A stretch of 64,000 nucleotides of DNA from JBHYDC01 sp051861205. GTDB lineage: Bacteria; Pseudomonadota; Alphaproteobacteria; Rhizobiales; Pleomorphomonadaceae. Each line of letters opens with the position of its first letter. Positions within the stretch are counted from its first letter, which is position 1. The position numbers and the translations under genes are program-made. This document shows positions 35,488 through 43,513 of the stretch, piece by piece. A model generated the notes under the pieces. The model did no database searches, was not told where the DNA came from, and worked only from the letters and a program-made list of their open reading frames with translations. The stretch covers positions 1-64,000 of the forward strand of contig JBHYDC010000011.1 of NCBI GenBank assembly GCA_051861205.1. Reading direction: 5' to 3'.

Positions 35488-37302
35488 TTGGCTTCGTTAT
35501 TGACCCGCCATACGCTTCTTATTGCCGCCGTTCTTGCGCTGACCGGAGCCTTACCCGCCGCTGCCGAACCCAAGCACGGCATAGCTATGCACGGCGCGCC
35601 GGCCCTGCCGGCCGATTTTGCCAGCTTGCCCTATGCAAACCCCGAAGCCCCCAAGGGCGGGCGCATCTCCTACGGGTTCGTAGGTACGTTCGACAGCATC
35701 AACCCCTTCATCGTAAAGGGAAATGCGCCGCGCGGCTTATCCGATGCGTCGCTCGGCAACAATGTTTGGGACACGCTTCTGACCCGATCGGCCGACGAAC
35801 CGTTCACGCTCTACGGCCTGATCGCCGAGACGGTGGAGGTTCCCGACAACCGCGCGTGGGTGGAATTTCAGCTCCGCCCAGAAGCTAAGTTTTCGGACGG
35901 TACGCCGCTGACCGTGGAAGACGTCATCTTCACCGTGGACCTTCTGAGGACGAAGGGGCGCCCGATCTACCGCACGCGGTTTTCCAAGGTCGCGTCCGTC
36001 GAACAGGTCGGCGAACGCGGCATTCGCTTCATTTTCGGAGACGACGCCGACCGCGAACTGCCGCTGCTGATCGGCCTGACGCCGATTTTTCCGCGCCATG
36101 CCACCGATGCGGAAACCTTCGACCAATCGACACTTGAGCCCATGATCGGCTCTGGCCCCTATGTATTCGACCGGATCGATCCTGGTACGCGGGTGGTGCT
36201 GAAGCGTAACCTCGGTTACTGGGCCAAGGACCTGCCGATCAAGCGCGGCGTCGACAACTTCGACGAAATCAGCATCGAGTATTTCCGCGATGCGAACGCC
36301 TTTTTCGAAGCCTTCAAGACCGGCGAATTTGACGTGAACTTCGAGAGCGACCCCGGCCGCTGGAACAAGGACTATAGTTTCCCTGCCGTAAAGTCCGGCA
36401 AGATCGTCCTCGACAAGACGACCAACGGCGCGCCCCGCAGCATGATCGGCTTCGTTTTCAACACGCGGCGGGAGATCTTCAAAGACCCCAAGGTGCGCGA
36501 GGCGCTGATCCGTCTTTTTGATTTCGAGTGGGTGAACAAAAACCTCTATTTCGGCGCTTACGCGCGGACCGGATCCTATTTCCAAGGCTCAGTTCTTTCC
36601 GCACTCGGCAAGTCGGCCGACGAAGCGGAACGGGCGCTGCTCGCGCCCTTCCCCGGATCGGTGCGCACCGACGTGATGGAGGGTACATATGCAGTGCCCA
36701 AGAGTAACGGTTCCGGCCGTGATCGCAAAGGGATGCAGCAATCTCTTCAACTCTTTGGTGAAGCAGGTTGGACGCTGAAGGACGGCGTTTTGAAGAACGC
36801 GGCAGGGGCACCCTTCGCGTTCGAATTCATGGCGAAAACCAGCGAAGAGGAGCGGCTCGCGCTCGCTTGGCAGCCGACGTTGAAGCTGGTCGGCATCGAC
36901 ATGACGATCCGCTCGGTCGATTCCACGCAGTATTTCGACCGGCAGAAGTCGTTTGATTTCGACATGCTGCAAATGGTCTGGGCCGCATCGCTCTCGCCCG
37001 GAAACGAGCAGAATAACCGCTGGTCCAGCGAAGCGGCCGTCACCGAGGGCACGTTCAATTACGCGGGTGCGGCCGATCCGGCGATCGACGCCATGATCGC
37101 CACGCTTCTCGCCGCCCGCGAGCGTCCCGAGTTTGAAAGCGCCGTTCGTGCGCTCGACCGGGTGCTGATATCCGGACTTTACTGCATTCCCTTGTTCCAT
37201 TTGCCCGAAGACTTGACAGCGCGCTGGAACCGGATTGCCCGTCCGGAAACAGTGGCGCTCACCGGGCTACAACCGACGACATGGTGGTTCGCCGGCGAGT
37301 AA
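35488..37302 (+). CDS. Periplasmic oligopeptide-type solute-binding protein (SBP family 5, YejA-like)
   Basis: A 604-residue binding protein for an ABC importer: signal peptide LLIAAVLALTGALPAAAEP, then family-5 motifs GTFDSINPFIVKGNAPRGL, EFQLRPEAKFSDGTPLTVEDVIF, MIGSGPYVFDRIDPGTRVVLKR and RWSSEAAVTEGTFNYAGAADPAIDAMI. Long proteins of this type bind peptides or peptide antibiotics of the microcin C class (YejA). No permease or ATPase genes adjoin it, so it is an orphan here. TTG is used as the start because it sits directly before the signal peptide with GGGGA upstream. Confidence 0.88.
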   Translation: MASLLTRHTLLIAAVLALTGALPAAAEPKHGIAMHGAPALPADFASLPYANPEAPKGGRISYGFVGTFDSINPFIVKGNAPRGLSDASLGNNVWDTLLTRSADEPFTLYGLIAETVEVPDNRAWVEFQLRPEAKFSDGTPLTVEDVIFTVDLLRTKGRPIYRTRFSKVASVEQVGERGIRFIFGDDADRELPLLIGLTPIFPRHATDAETFDQSTLEPMIGSGPYVFDRIDPGTRVVLKRNLGYWAKDLPIKRGVDNFDEISIEYFRDANAFFEAFKTGEFDVNFESDPGRWNKDYSFPAVKSGKIVLDKTTNGAPRSMIGFVFNTRREIFKDPKVREALIRLFDFEWVNKNLYFGAYARTGSYFQGSVLSALGKSADEAERALLAPFPGSVRTDVMEGTYAVPKSNGSGRDRKGMQQSLQLFGEAGWTLKDGVLKNAAGAPFAFEFMAKTSEEERLALAWQPTLKLVGIDMTIRSVDSTQYFDRQKSFDFDMLQMVWAASLSPGNEQNNRWSSEAAVTEGTFNYAGAADPAIDAMIATLLAARERPEFESAVRALDRVLISGLYCIPLFHLPEDLTARWNRIARPETVALTGLQPTTWWFAGE

Positions 37303-37329
37303 CCCCTTAACTCCTCTTGGAAAAACGTC

Positions 37330-38979
37330 ATGATCCTGACCCCGGAAGAGCGTATCGCCAAATCCGTTGAAGCCGGCGCGTGGACACGGGTCACGGTGGA
37401 CCAGATGTTCCGCAAGGGCCTTTCCGCCCACCCGGACCGAGTGGCGTTTCGCGACGTAGGCGAGGGTTCGATACCCGGCGTTGCCGCCACCTTCACCTAT
37501 GCCGAGGCGGACAGGCGGATCGAAGGACTGGCGGCGTTTTTCGCCGGAATCGGGCTGAAGCCCGACATGGTGATCGGCGTGCATCTGCCGCCGTGCGCCG
37601 ACGGCGCGCTGATCGTGCTCGCGGCGCTGAGGGCCGGTCTCGTGGTGTGCGGGCTGCCGGTGCACTGGACCCAACTGGAAATCCAGGCGGCAATCGACGC
37701 CGGTGCGATCAAGGCGATCGTCACCGCCGCCGAGATCGAGGGCGATGCCTCGGGCGAGCGGGTGCGCGATGTGGCCGCCGAAACCTTCGCCATCCGCTTC
37801 GTCTTCGCGGTCGGAGTGGGACTGCCAGACGGTCTGATCGACCTTGCCGAAGTTCTGAGGGACGTGGAATCGCTCGGTCCCGCGCCGGAGGTATCGCGCC
37901 GAGGCGCCGCCGCCGATCACGTCGCGCTTTTGTCGATTGCCCGTGCGCCGGACGACCGGCTGTTGATGGTGCCGTTCAGTCACAACCATCTCGTCGCGTC
38001 CGCGCTTGCACACCTGCTCGAAGCGGGTCTCGACCGCGACCCGGTGCTGCTATCAACGATGCATCCGGCCAGCGTGGCGGGATTTGCGGGCTCGATCGTG
38101 ACCGGATTGATGGGCGGGGGAACCGTTGCCTTCCATCACGCGACGTCGCTGCACGGGCTTCGCGAAGCGGCCGTGGCCGCCGGGGCGACGCGGATTATTC
38201 TACCCTCGCCCTTCGGCGCGGCGCTGGCCACCATCACGGAGCCCGATCTTGCGTTTTCGCTGGTCTCGACCGGGCTCGACGCGACGCCGCTGAAGGCCAT
38301 AGTCGGGAGCCGCCGGGTGGTCGACCTCTATACCTTTGGCGGGCTCTGTTTGATCCCCTCGGCCCGCAGTGCCGACGGCACTCAGACACCGCTTCCCCAT
38401 GGTCCGATGCGCTTGCCGCGCGGCATCGATACGGGGCCCGTACTCTATGAAACCCGCGTGAAGCCGCGGGTGAAGGCCGGGGAACGGCGCGCCATGGTCA
38501 ATGCCGGGGAATTACATCTTTCCGGCGCGATCATTCCGGATGCACCGTGGCCCGAACCGGCCTCGGGCGGTTCCGGCGCCATGCTCGGCTTCACGAGCGA
38601 CGCACAATTGCGGACAGGGCTTCTCGCCGAAGCCTTGGACGAAAAAATCCGCATCCGGGGCCCGATCGCCGAATCGCTGATCATCGGCGGGCGCACCCTG
38701 TCGCCGAGCCGGCTGGACGCGCTGTTTCGCACGCACCCGGACGTTCTGGACGCTGCCGTATTCCCGATCGGTTCGGAGGCGGACGGTATTCGCCTGGGTC
38801 TCGCAGTCGTTCCCCGCATGGGCCAACCCCTGAACTTGGACGACTTCCTGACATGGCTGGACGATCAGCAGGCGGGCTCTCTCGACAAACCCGCGTCGCT
38901 CGTTTCGGTTCGCGAAATTCCAAGGTCGGCGGATGGGGCTGTGTTGCGCGCGTCGCTGTTCCGGCGGGCGGCCGCCTGA
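37330..38979 (+). CDS. AMP-binding-domain protein with degenerate catalytic motifs
   Basis: The 549-residue chain aligns along the acyl-CoA synthetase/adenylation fold: an opening HPDRVAFRDVGEG, a long N-domain, and a C-domain with LIIGGRTLSPSRLDALFRTHPDVLDAAVFPIGSEADG. The nucleotide P-loop (normally TSGTTGxPK) is replaced by LSIARAPDDRLLMVPFSHNH, without the Ser/Thr/Gly run or its Lys. The final PRTxxGK-x-R motif reads IPRSADGAVLRASL, so the catalytic Lys is Ala. It may therefore be a non-adenylating homologue. It follows the binding-protein gene by 27 bp and may be co-transcribed. No product is proposed. Confidence 0.75.
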   Translation: MILTPEERIAKSVEAGAWTRVTVDQMFRKGLSAHPDRVAFRDVGEGSIPGVAATFTYAEADRRIEGLAAFFAGIGLKPDMVIGVHLPPCADGALIVLAALRAGLVVCGLPVHWTQLEIQAAIDAGAIKAIVTAAEIEGDASGERVRDVAAETFAIRFVFAVGVGLPDGLIDLAEVLRDVESLGPAPEVSRRGAAADHVALLSIARAPDDRLLMVPFSHNHLVASALAHLLEAGLDRDPVLLSTMHPASVAGFAGSIVTGLMGGGTVAFHHATSLHGLREAAVAAGATRIILPSPFGAALATITEPDLAFSLVSTGLDATPLKAIVGSRRVVDLYTFGGLCLIPSARSADGTQTPLPHGPMRLPRGIDTGPVLYETRVKPRVKAGERRAMVNAGELHLSGAIIPDAPWPEPASGGSGAMLGFTSDAQLRTGLLAEALDEKIRIRGPIAESLIIGGRTLSPSRLDALFRTHPDVLDAAVFPIGSEADGIRLGLAVVPRMGQPLNLDDFLTWLDDQQAGSLDKPASLVSVREIPRSADGAVLRASLFRRAAA

Positions 38980-38994
38980 GGGATTAACGAGGGA

Positions 38995-39723
38995 TCAGAC
39001 GCCTTTCAATACCCGGTCTGCGAGCTGAGCGCGCGCCGTCGAGAGCGGCATCGAACGCGGTTCGGCGACATGGCGCTCCAAGAAATAGCCGGTGAGCCTC
39101 AGCGCATCGGCAAGCTCGGCAGCGGTCGGCGGATCGGATGCCATCGGCGACAGCAAAAACGCGGGCAGCGGCAGCATGCGGTCGGCGTAGGGTGCACCGG
39201 CCGAGCGACTGACCGCACGGGCGCTTTTCGGGCTGACGAAGATGAGATCGCTGGTCACGCCGGTCGCCGCGCATGACGTGAGGTCGAGGCCGAAGCCAAG
39301 CTCGTCGAGGAGCGCGATCTCAAAACGAACGAGCAGGCGAACTGCATTGCCCGCGTCATCGAGATGATCGAGGATCACGCTGGCGGCTTGAAACAGGCCC
39401 GGATGCGGGTCCCGCTCGGCGAGGTATCGCAGATGGGCGGCGAGGATCTGGATGCTGTAAACGCCGACCGCGCTTTCCATCAGCCGCGCGGCGCGTGACG
39501 TCACGAGGTCGGCCGTAAAAAGGCCGAGGTGCCCCTCCAGCCGCGCCCTCCAGGTGACCTGCACGGTATTTCCGGGCTGAAGCATCGGCTGCATCCGCCG
39601 TCCGCGCCCGCCCTTCACCAACCCGAGGTGACGCCCACGCTCGGCGGTCATAACCTCCAGGATCGCGCTGGTCTCGCCATGAGCGCTGGTGCCGAGAACG
39701 ATGGCGTCGGATGTCCATTCCAT
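38995..39723 (-). CDS. recO: DNA repair protein RecO
   Basis: A 242-residue RecF-pathway mediator that helps load RecA on SSB-coated single-stranded DNA. The N-terminal OB fold is clear (EWTSDAIVLGTSAHGETSAILEVMTAERGRHLGLVKGGRGRR, then MLQPGNTVQVTWRARLEGHLG), and a helical C-domain follows. The Cys cluster of zinc-type RecO proteins is reduced to single Cys (DLTSCAATG). It is the last gene of the lepB-rnc-era-recO run, 110 bp after era. Confidence 0.92.
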   Translation of the reverse strand: MEWTSDAIVLGTSAHGETSAILEVMTAERGRHLGLVKGGRGRRMQPMLQPGNTVQVTWRARLEGHLGLFTADLVTSRAARLMESAVGVYSIQILAAHLRYLAERDPHPGLFQAASVILDHLDDAGNAVRLLVRFEIALLDELGFGLDLTSCAATGVTSDLIFVSPKSARAVSRSAGAPYADRMLPLPAFLLSPMASDPPTAAELADALRLTGYFLERHVAEPRSMPLSTARAQLADRVLKGV

Positions 39724-39833
39724 GAAGCGGAGAAGGTCTCCCGAACTGACCAGCCGTCAACTAATGCCGGGCGGCATCACGCCTGCGCGCACCAACACTG
39801 TCGCACAGAAGCGCGGAGGCCGCCCTGTTCAGA

Positions 39834-40868
39834 TCACCCGCGCGGAAATTCCAGCCCCATCTCCCGGTAGCGCTGGGGATCATCAGCCCAGTTTTCGCGC
39901 ACCTTCACAAACAAGAATAGATGAACGGGGCGCTCCAGAAGCTCTGCAAGCTCTTGGCGCGACGACATTGAGATTGAGCGAATGGTCTGACCGTCCTTGC
40001 CGAGTACTATCTTCTTCTGGCTTTCGCGCTCCACATAGATCGTCTGCTCGATGCGAACGCCGCCGTCCTTGTGGTCCTTCCATTGCTCGGTCTCGACGGT
40101 GGAGGCATAGGGTAGCTCGTCGTGCAGGCGCAGAAACACCTTTTCCCGCGTAATCTCGGCGGCGAGCATGCGCATCGGAAGATCGGAAATCTGATCCTCC
40201 GGATAAAGCCACGGGCTCTCCGGCACTTCGCGGGCGAAGTATCGCGTGAGATCCTTGGTGCCCGATCCGGTGAGGGCGGACACCATGAAAGTGGCGTCGA
40301 AGTTCACGCGCGCGTTGAGGTCGGAGGCAAGGGCGAGCAAGGTCTCGCGCCGAACCGTATCGACCTTGTTCAGGATCAGAACGCGCCGGCGTTTCAAGTC
40401 GCAGAGCTTGTCGAGAATTTCGCTGATGTCTTCCGAGATGCCCTTCTTGGCGTCGACCAGAAGCCCCACGATGTCGGCATCAGCAGCCCCGCCCCAAGCA
40501 GTATCCACCATCGCACGGTCCAGGCGGCGCTTGGGGTGGAAGATGCCGGGCGTATCGACGAAGATCACCTGCGACCGGCCGACCATCGCAATGCCGCGCA
40601 TGATCGCCCGCGTGGTCTGCACCTTGTGGCTGACGATCGACACCTTGGCGCCGACGAGTTTATTGAGAAGAGTGGATTTTCCCGCGTTTGGGGCGCCGAT
40701 CAGCGCAACGAATCCGGCCCGCGTGGGCCCGTCGTCCGGTAGATCGTCATCGGATCCGTCGAGGGCGGCGAGATCGTCCAGATCATCATCTTCGTCTTCG
40801 TCTTCGAACCCGTCGCCGATAAGCGCCGCGTCCTCGAGTTCGTCATCGGTGTGGTCATCGCCTGTCAT
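39834..40868 (-). CDS. era: GTPase Era with an acidic N-terminal extension
   Basis: Ribosome-assembly GTPase that binds the 3' end of 16S rRNA. G1 GAPNAGKSTLLNKL, G2 around TTRAIMRGI, G3 DTPGIFHP, G4 NKVDTV and the C-terminal KH domain (FVKVRENWADDPQRYREMGLEF) are all present. Residues 1-50, however, form a highly acidic tail (runs such as DGFEDEDEDDDLDDLAALDG and SDDDLPDDGP) that E. coli Era lacks, lengthening the protein to 344. The start overlaps the rnc stop by four bases (ATGA). Confidence 0.95.
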   Translation of the reverse strand: MTGDDHTDDELEDAALIGDGFEDEDEDDDLDDLAALDGSDDDLPDDGPTRAGFVALIGAPNAGKSTLLNKLVGAKVSIVSHKVQTTRAIMRGIAMVGRSQVIFVDTPGIFHPKRRLDRAMVDTAWGGAADADIVGLLVDAKKGISEDISEILDKLCDLKRRRVLILNKVDTVRRETLLALASDLNARVNFDATFMVSALTGSGTKDLTRYFAREVPESPWLYPEDQISDLPMRMLAAEITREKVFLRLHDELPYASTVETEQWKDHKDGGVRIEQTIYVERESQKKIVLGKDGQTIRSISMSSRQELAELLERPVHLFLFVKVRENWADDPQRYREMGLEFPRG

Positions 40869-41572
40869 TCGGATCTCCAAAGACCTTCCCGATTCAAAAC
40901 AACGGTCGCGGCCGCTTGCTCGGCTTCCCGCTTCGATTTGCCCTGGCCTTCGCCGGTGGGACCGCCCGTGATCAACACGCGGACGGTGAAGACCGGCGCA
41001 TGGTCGGGCCCGGTTCGATCGATGGCCTCGTAGATCGGCGTCGCCAATCCCCGGCCCTGCGCCCATTCCTGGAGCATCGTCTTGGGATCCCGAAGCGAGC
41101 CGGAAAGCTGCTCCATCCGGGGCCGCCAATGGCGTGCGATAAAGGCGCGAGCCGGTTCGAGGCCCCCGTCCAGATAGATAGCGGCGATGATCGATTCCGC
41201 CACATCGCCGAGAATGGCTTCCTTGCGGCGTCCGCCCGACTGCCGCTCACCAACGCCAAGCCGAACGGCGGATCCCAGATCCAGTTCCAGTGCAACATCG
41301 GCGCAGGTCTCGCGCCGCACAAGCTGATTGAGCCGGCGCGCAAGGTCGCCTTCGTCGGCCTTGGGATAGGCTTTGAACAACATGTCCGCCACAACGAGCG
41401 CCAGGACCCGGTCGCCCAAGAATTCGTGCCGCTGATAGCTTTCATGCGCCACGCGGTCGCCCGGAACCGCGCTGCGATGCGTGAGCGCGCGCATGAAACC
41501 TTCGCGGTCGCGAAACACGTAGCCAAGGCGCTCCTGAAGGGCCTCGATCGGTCGCGTTTTTTCCTGGCTCAT
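40865..41572 (-). CDS. rnc: Ribonuclease III
   Basis: Double-strand-specific endonuclease for rRNA processing and antisense RNA decay, 235 residues. The catalytic signature is HESYQRHEFLGDRVLALVVADMLF (residues about 35-58), with the second acidic pair in GDVAESIIAAIYLDGG. The C-terminal dsRNA-binding domain (DPKTMLQEWAQGRG ... GQGKSKREAEQAAATVVL) is complete. The ATG shares a base with the lepB stop (TGATG), so translation is coupled. Confidence 0.96.
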   Translation of the reverse strand: MSQEKTRPIEALQERLGYVFRDREGFMRALTHRSAVPGDRVAHESYQRHEFLGDRVLALVVADMLFKAYPKADEGDLARRLNQLVRRETCADVALELDLGSAVRLGVGERQSGGRRKEAILGDVAESIIAAIYLDGGLEPARAFIARHWRPRMEQLSGSLRDPKTMLQEWAQGRGLATPIYEAIDRTGPDHAPVFTVRVLITGGPTGEGQGKSKREAEQAAATVVLNREGLWRSE

Positions 41573-42336
41573 CACCCGAGCGTCTGAAACAGGCGGTCCC
41601 ACCGAACCGACCACGGCCACGTCCAGACCATCCAAGGCCTGGAATCTTCGTCGATGGAGAAGAAGATGATGTCGGCACGGCCAACGAAATTCTCGATCGG
41701 GACAAAGCCGACACCGGAATCATCAACACGGCTGTCGGCCGAATTGTCGCGGTTGTCGCCCATCATGAAGTAGTGATCCGGCGGCACTTCGAAGACGCGG
41801 GTATTGTCGGCCGATCCGTTCGGAACGATGTCGAGCGTGTCGTAGCTGACGCCATTCGGAAGCGTTTCACGATAGACGTCGGCCGAAAGCTCACGCCCGA
41901 ACGCGCCCTGTTCCGTGAACCGGCCCTTCGGCTCGCGCTTCACCGCCTGGTCGTTGATGAAAAGCGCGCCGCCGCGCATCTGGATCTTGTCGCCGGGCAG
42001 GCCGATCACGCGCTTTATGTAGTCGGTCGAATTGTCCTTGGGCAGCTTGAAAACCGCGATGTCGCCGCGCTCGGGCGCCTCGGTCCAAACCCGGCCCTCA
42101 AAAGGCGCAATGGCCCACGGGAATGAATAGCGGCTGTAACCGTAGGAAAACTTCGACACGAACAGATAGTCGCCCACTAGAAGCGTGCTCTTCATCGAAG
42201 CCGACGGGATGGAAAACGGCTGATAGAAGAAGGTGCGAACCACGAGCGCAAGCAGAAGCGCCTGAATGACGACCTTGACCGTCTCTCCAATTCCGCCCTT
42301 TACTGACGCTTTATCGCTTGTCGCGCTCATGCTCAT
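41572..42336 (-). CDS. lepB: Signal peptidase I
   Basis: Membrane-bound serine protease that removes signal peptides, 254 residues. One hydrophobic anchor (VKVVIQALLLALVVRTFFYQPF) precedes the catalytic Ser in IPSASMKSTLLVGDYLFVSKFSYGYSRY. The catalytic Lys lies in DYIKRVIGLPGDKIQM, and the GDNRDNSADSR motif follows. Start is one of two nearby ATGs (42336, 42330). It lies at the head of lepB-rnc-era, 151 bp beyond the acpS stop. Confidence 0.96.
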   Translation of the reverse strand: MSMSATSDKASVKGGIGETVKVVIQALLLALVVRTFFYQPFSIPSASMKSTLLVGDYLFVSKFSYGYSRYSFPWAIAPFEGRVWTEAPERGDIAVFKLPKDNSTDYIKRVIGLPGDKIQMRGGALFINDQAVKREPKGRFTEQGAFGRELSADVYRETLPNGVSYDTLDIVPNGSADNTRVFEVPPDHYFMMGDNRDNSADSRVDDSGVGFVPIENFVGRADIIFFSIDEDSRPWMVWTWPWSVRWDRLFQTLG

Positions 42337-42487
42337 GTCTCTTGAAGTGTCCGGGGCCGTCGCCGGATCCGGCCTTGTATAGGGTCGCGCATCGGCGCGC
42401 AACGCGTCGTCGCGGACAAAACGAGCGGAAATGCGGCGAAACCGGAGGCTTCGCGGCGAGAAACACGAACGGAAGCGCCTGTCACCT

Positions 42488-42910
42488 TCAACCCTGAACC
42501 GGACCCGGCCAATCGGGCGGCCACGCGGAGATGACCACGAACGCCTGCGCATGGGGATAATCGTCGGTGATCGTCAGATCAATGCGCGCAACGAAACCGG
42601 CGGGCGTCAAACGCCGCAGCCGATCGGCCGCCGACCCGGTGAGGTGCATCGTCGGCTGACCGGTCGGCAGGTTCACGACGCCCATCTCCCGCCAGTTCAC
42701 GCCCATACGGATGCCCGAACCAAGCGCTTTCGAGCAAGCTTCCTTGGCCGCGAACCGCTTGGCGTAGGAAGCAGCACGCTCCTTGCGCCGGTCCGACCGC
42801 TCGCGCTCAATGGGCGTGAAAACGCGGTTGGTGAAGCGCTCGCCGAAACGCTCCAGCGTCTTTTCTACTCGCAGGATATCGATGAGATCGCTTCCGATTC
42901 CAATGATCAC
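42488..42910 (-). CDS. acpS: Holo-[acyl-carrier-protein] synthase
   Basis: Transfers 4'-phosphopantetheine from CoA to apo-ACP. The 140-residue chain has IIGIGSDLIDILRVEKTLERFG at the N-terminus and the Mg/CoA motif SYAKRFAAKEACSKALGSGI. The start is GTG at 42910, giving the family's usual MIIGIGxD opening; it overlaps the DUF2062 stop by four bases (GTGA), so the two genes are coupled. Confidence 0.95.
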   Translation of the reverse strand: MIIGIGSDLIDILRVEKTLERFGERFTNRVFTPIERERSDRRKERAASYAKRFAAKEACSKALGSGIRMGVNWREMGVVNLPTGQPTMHLTGSAADRLRRLTPAGFVARIDLTITDDYPHAQAFVVISAWPPDWPGPVQG

Positions 42911-43488
42911 GTCTGGTGCCCTCGATGTCGGTGGGCGGCAAGCCGCTGACGGCGACTGGTCTGGAATCCGCTTACCGCCGAGTAGACCAACCCATAAGAC
43001 AAGGCAGCGGCCACGAGCCCAAACGGCACGCTTCCGATCAACATGGGCTCGATGACCGGCCAAATACGGGCAAAGCCCGCTTGGAGAAGCCCTTTGTGAA
43101 GCAAGAGATCGCTGCGCTCAACCATACTGGCCGCATGTGCGCTGCTTCCTGCCACCGAGAGCATGAAGGAGCCGGCCTCGTATGTCGCAGCCCAGATGAA
43201 TGGCAGCGTCAGCGGGTTGCAAAGCGTGGTTCCAATCGCCGCAGCGATAAGATTTCCACGAATCACGCTGGCGATCGCAAGCGCGATCACAACATGCAGC
43301 CCCAGAAAGGGCGAGAAGGCGAAAAATGCGCCCACCGCGAAACCCGCGGCAACTGCATGGGGCGAGGCCGAAAGGCGGGCGACTCGCCGGACAAAGAAGC
43401 GCAACCGGCGCCACCACCCCTTGCGAGGCACGATGGCTTCGCGGGCAGCCGCCTGCCATGTTCGCTTATGGCGCCGCGCGAACATCAT
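42907..43488 (-). CDS. DUF2062 domain membrane protein
   Basis: A 193-residue protein with a basic N-terminus and three hydrophobic stretches. The DUF2062 core is visible as SPHAVAAGFAVGAFFAFSPFLGLHVVIALAIASVIRGNLIAAAIGTTLCNPLTLPFIWAATYEAGSFML, where GTTLCNPLTLP is the signature. Function is unknown; it regularly sits between rsh and acpS in Rhizobiales. The ATG at 43488 is taken; a TTG at 43506 is the alternative. Confidence 0.88.
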   Translation of the reverse strand: MMFARRHKRTWQAAAREAIVPRKGWWRRLRFFVRRVARLSASPHAVAAGFAVGAFFAFSPFLGLHVVIALAIASVIRGNLIAAAIGTTLCNPLTLPFIWAATYEAGSFMLSVAGSSAHAASMVERSDLLLHKGLLQAGFARIWPVIEPMLIGSVPFGLVAAALSYGLVYSAVSGFQTSRRQRLAAHRHRGHQT

Positions 43489-43513
43489 TACCCTGCCCTT
43501 CTCCAACCTCCGG

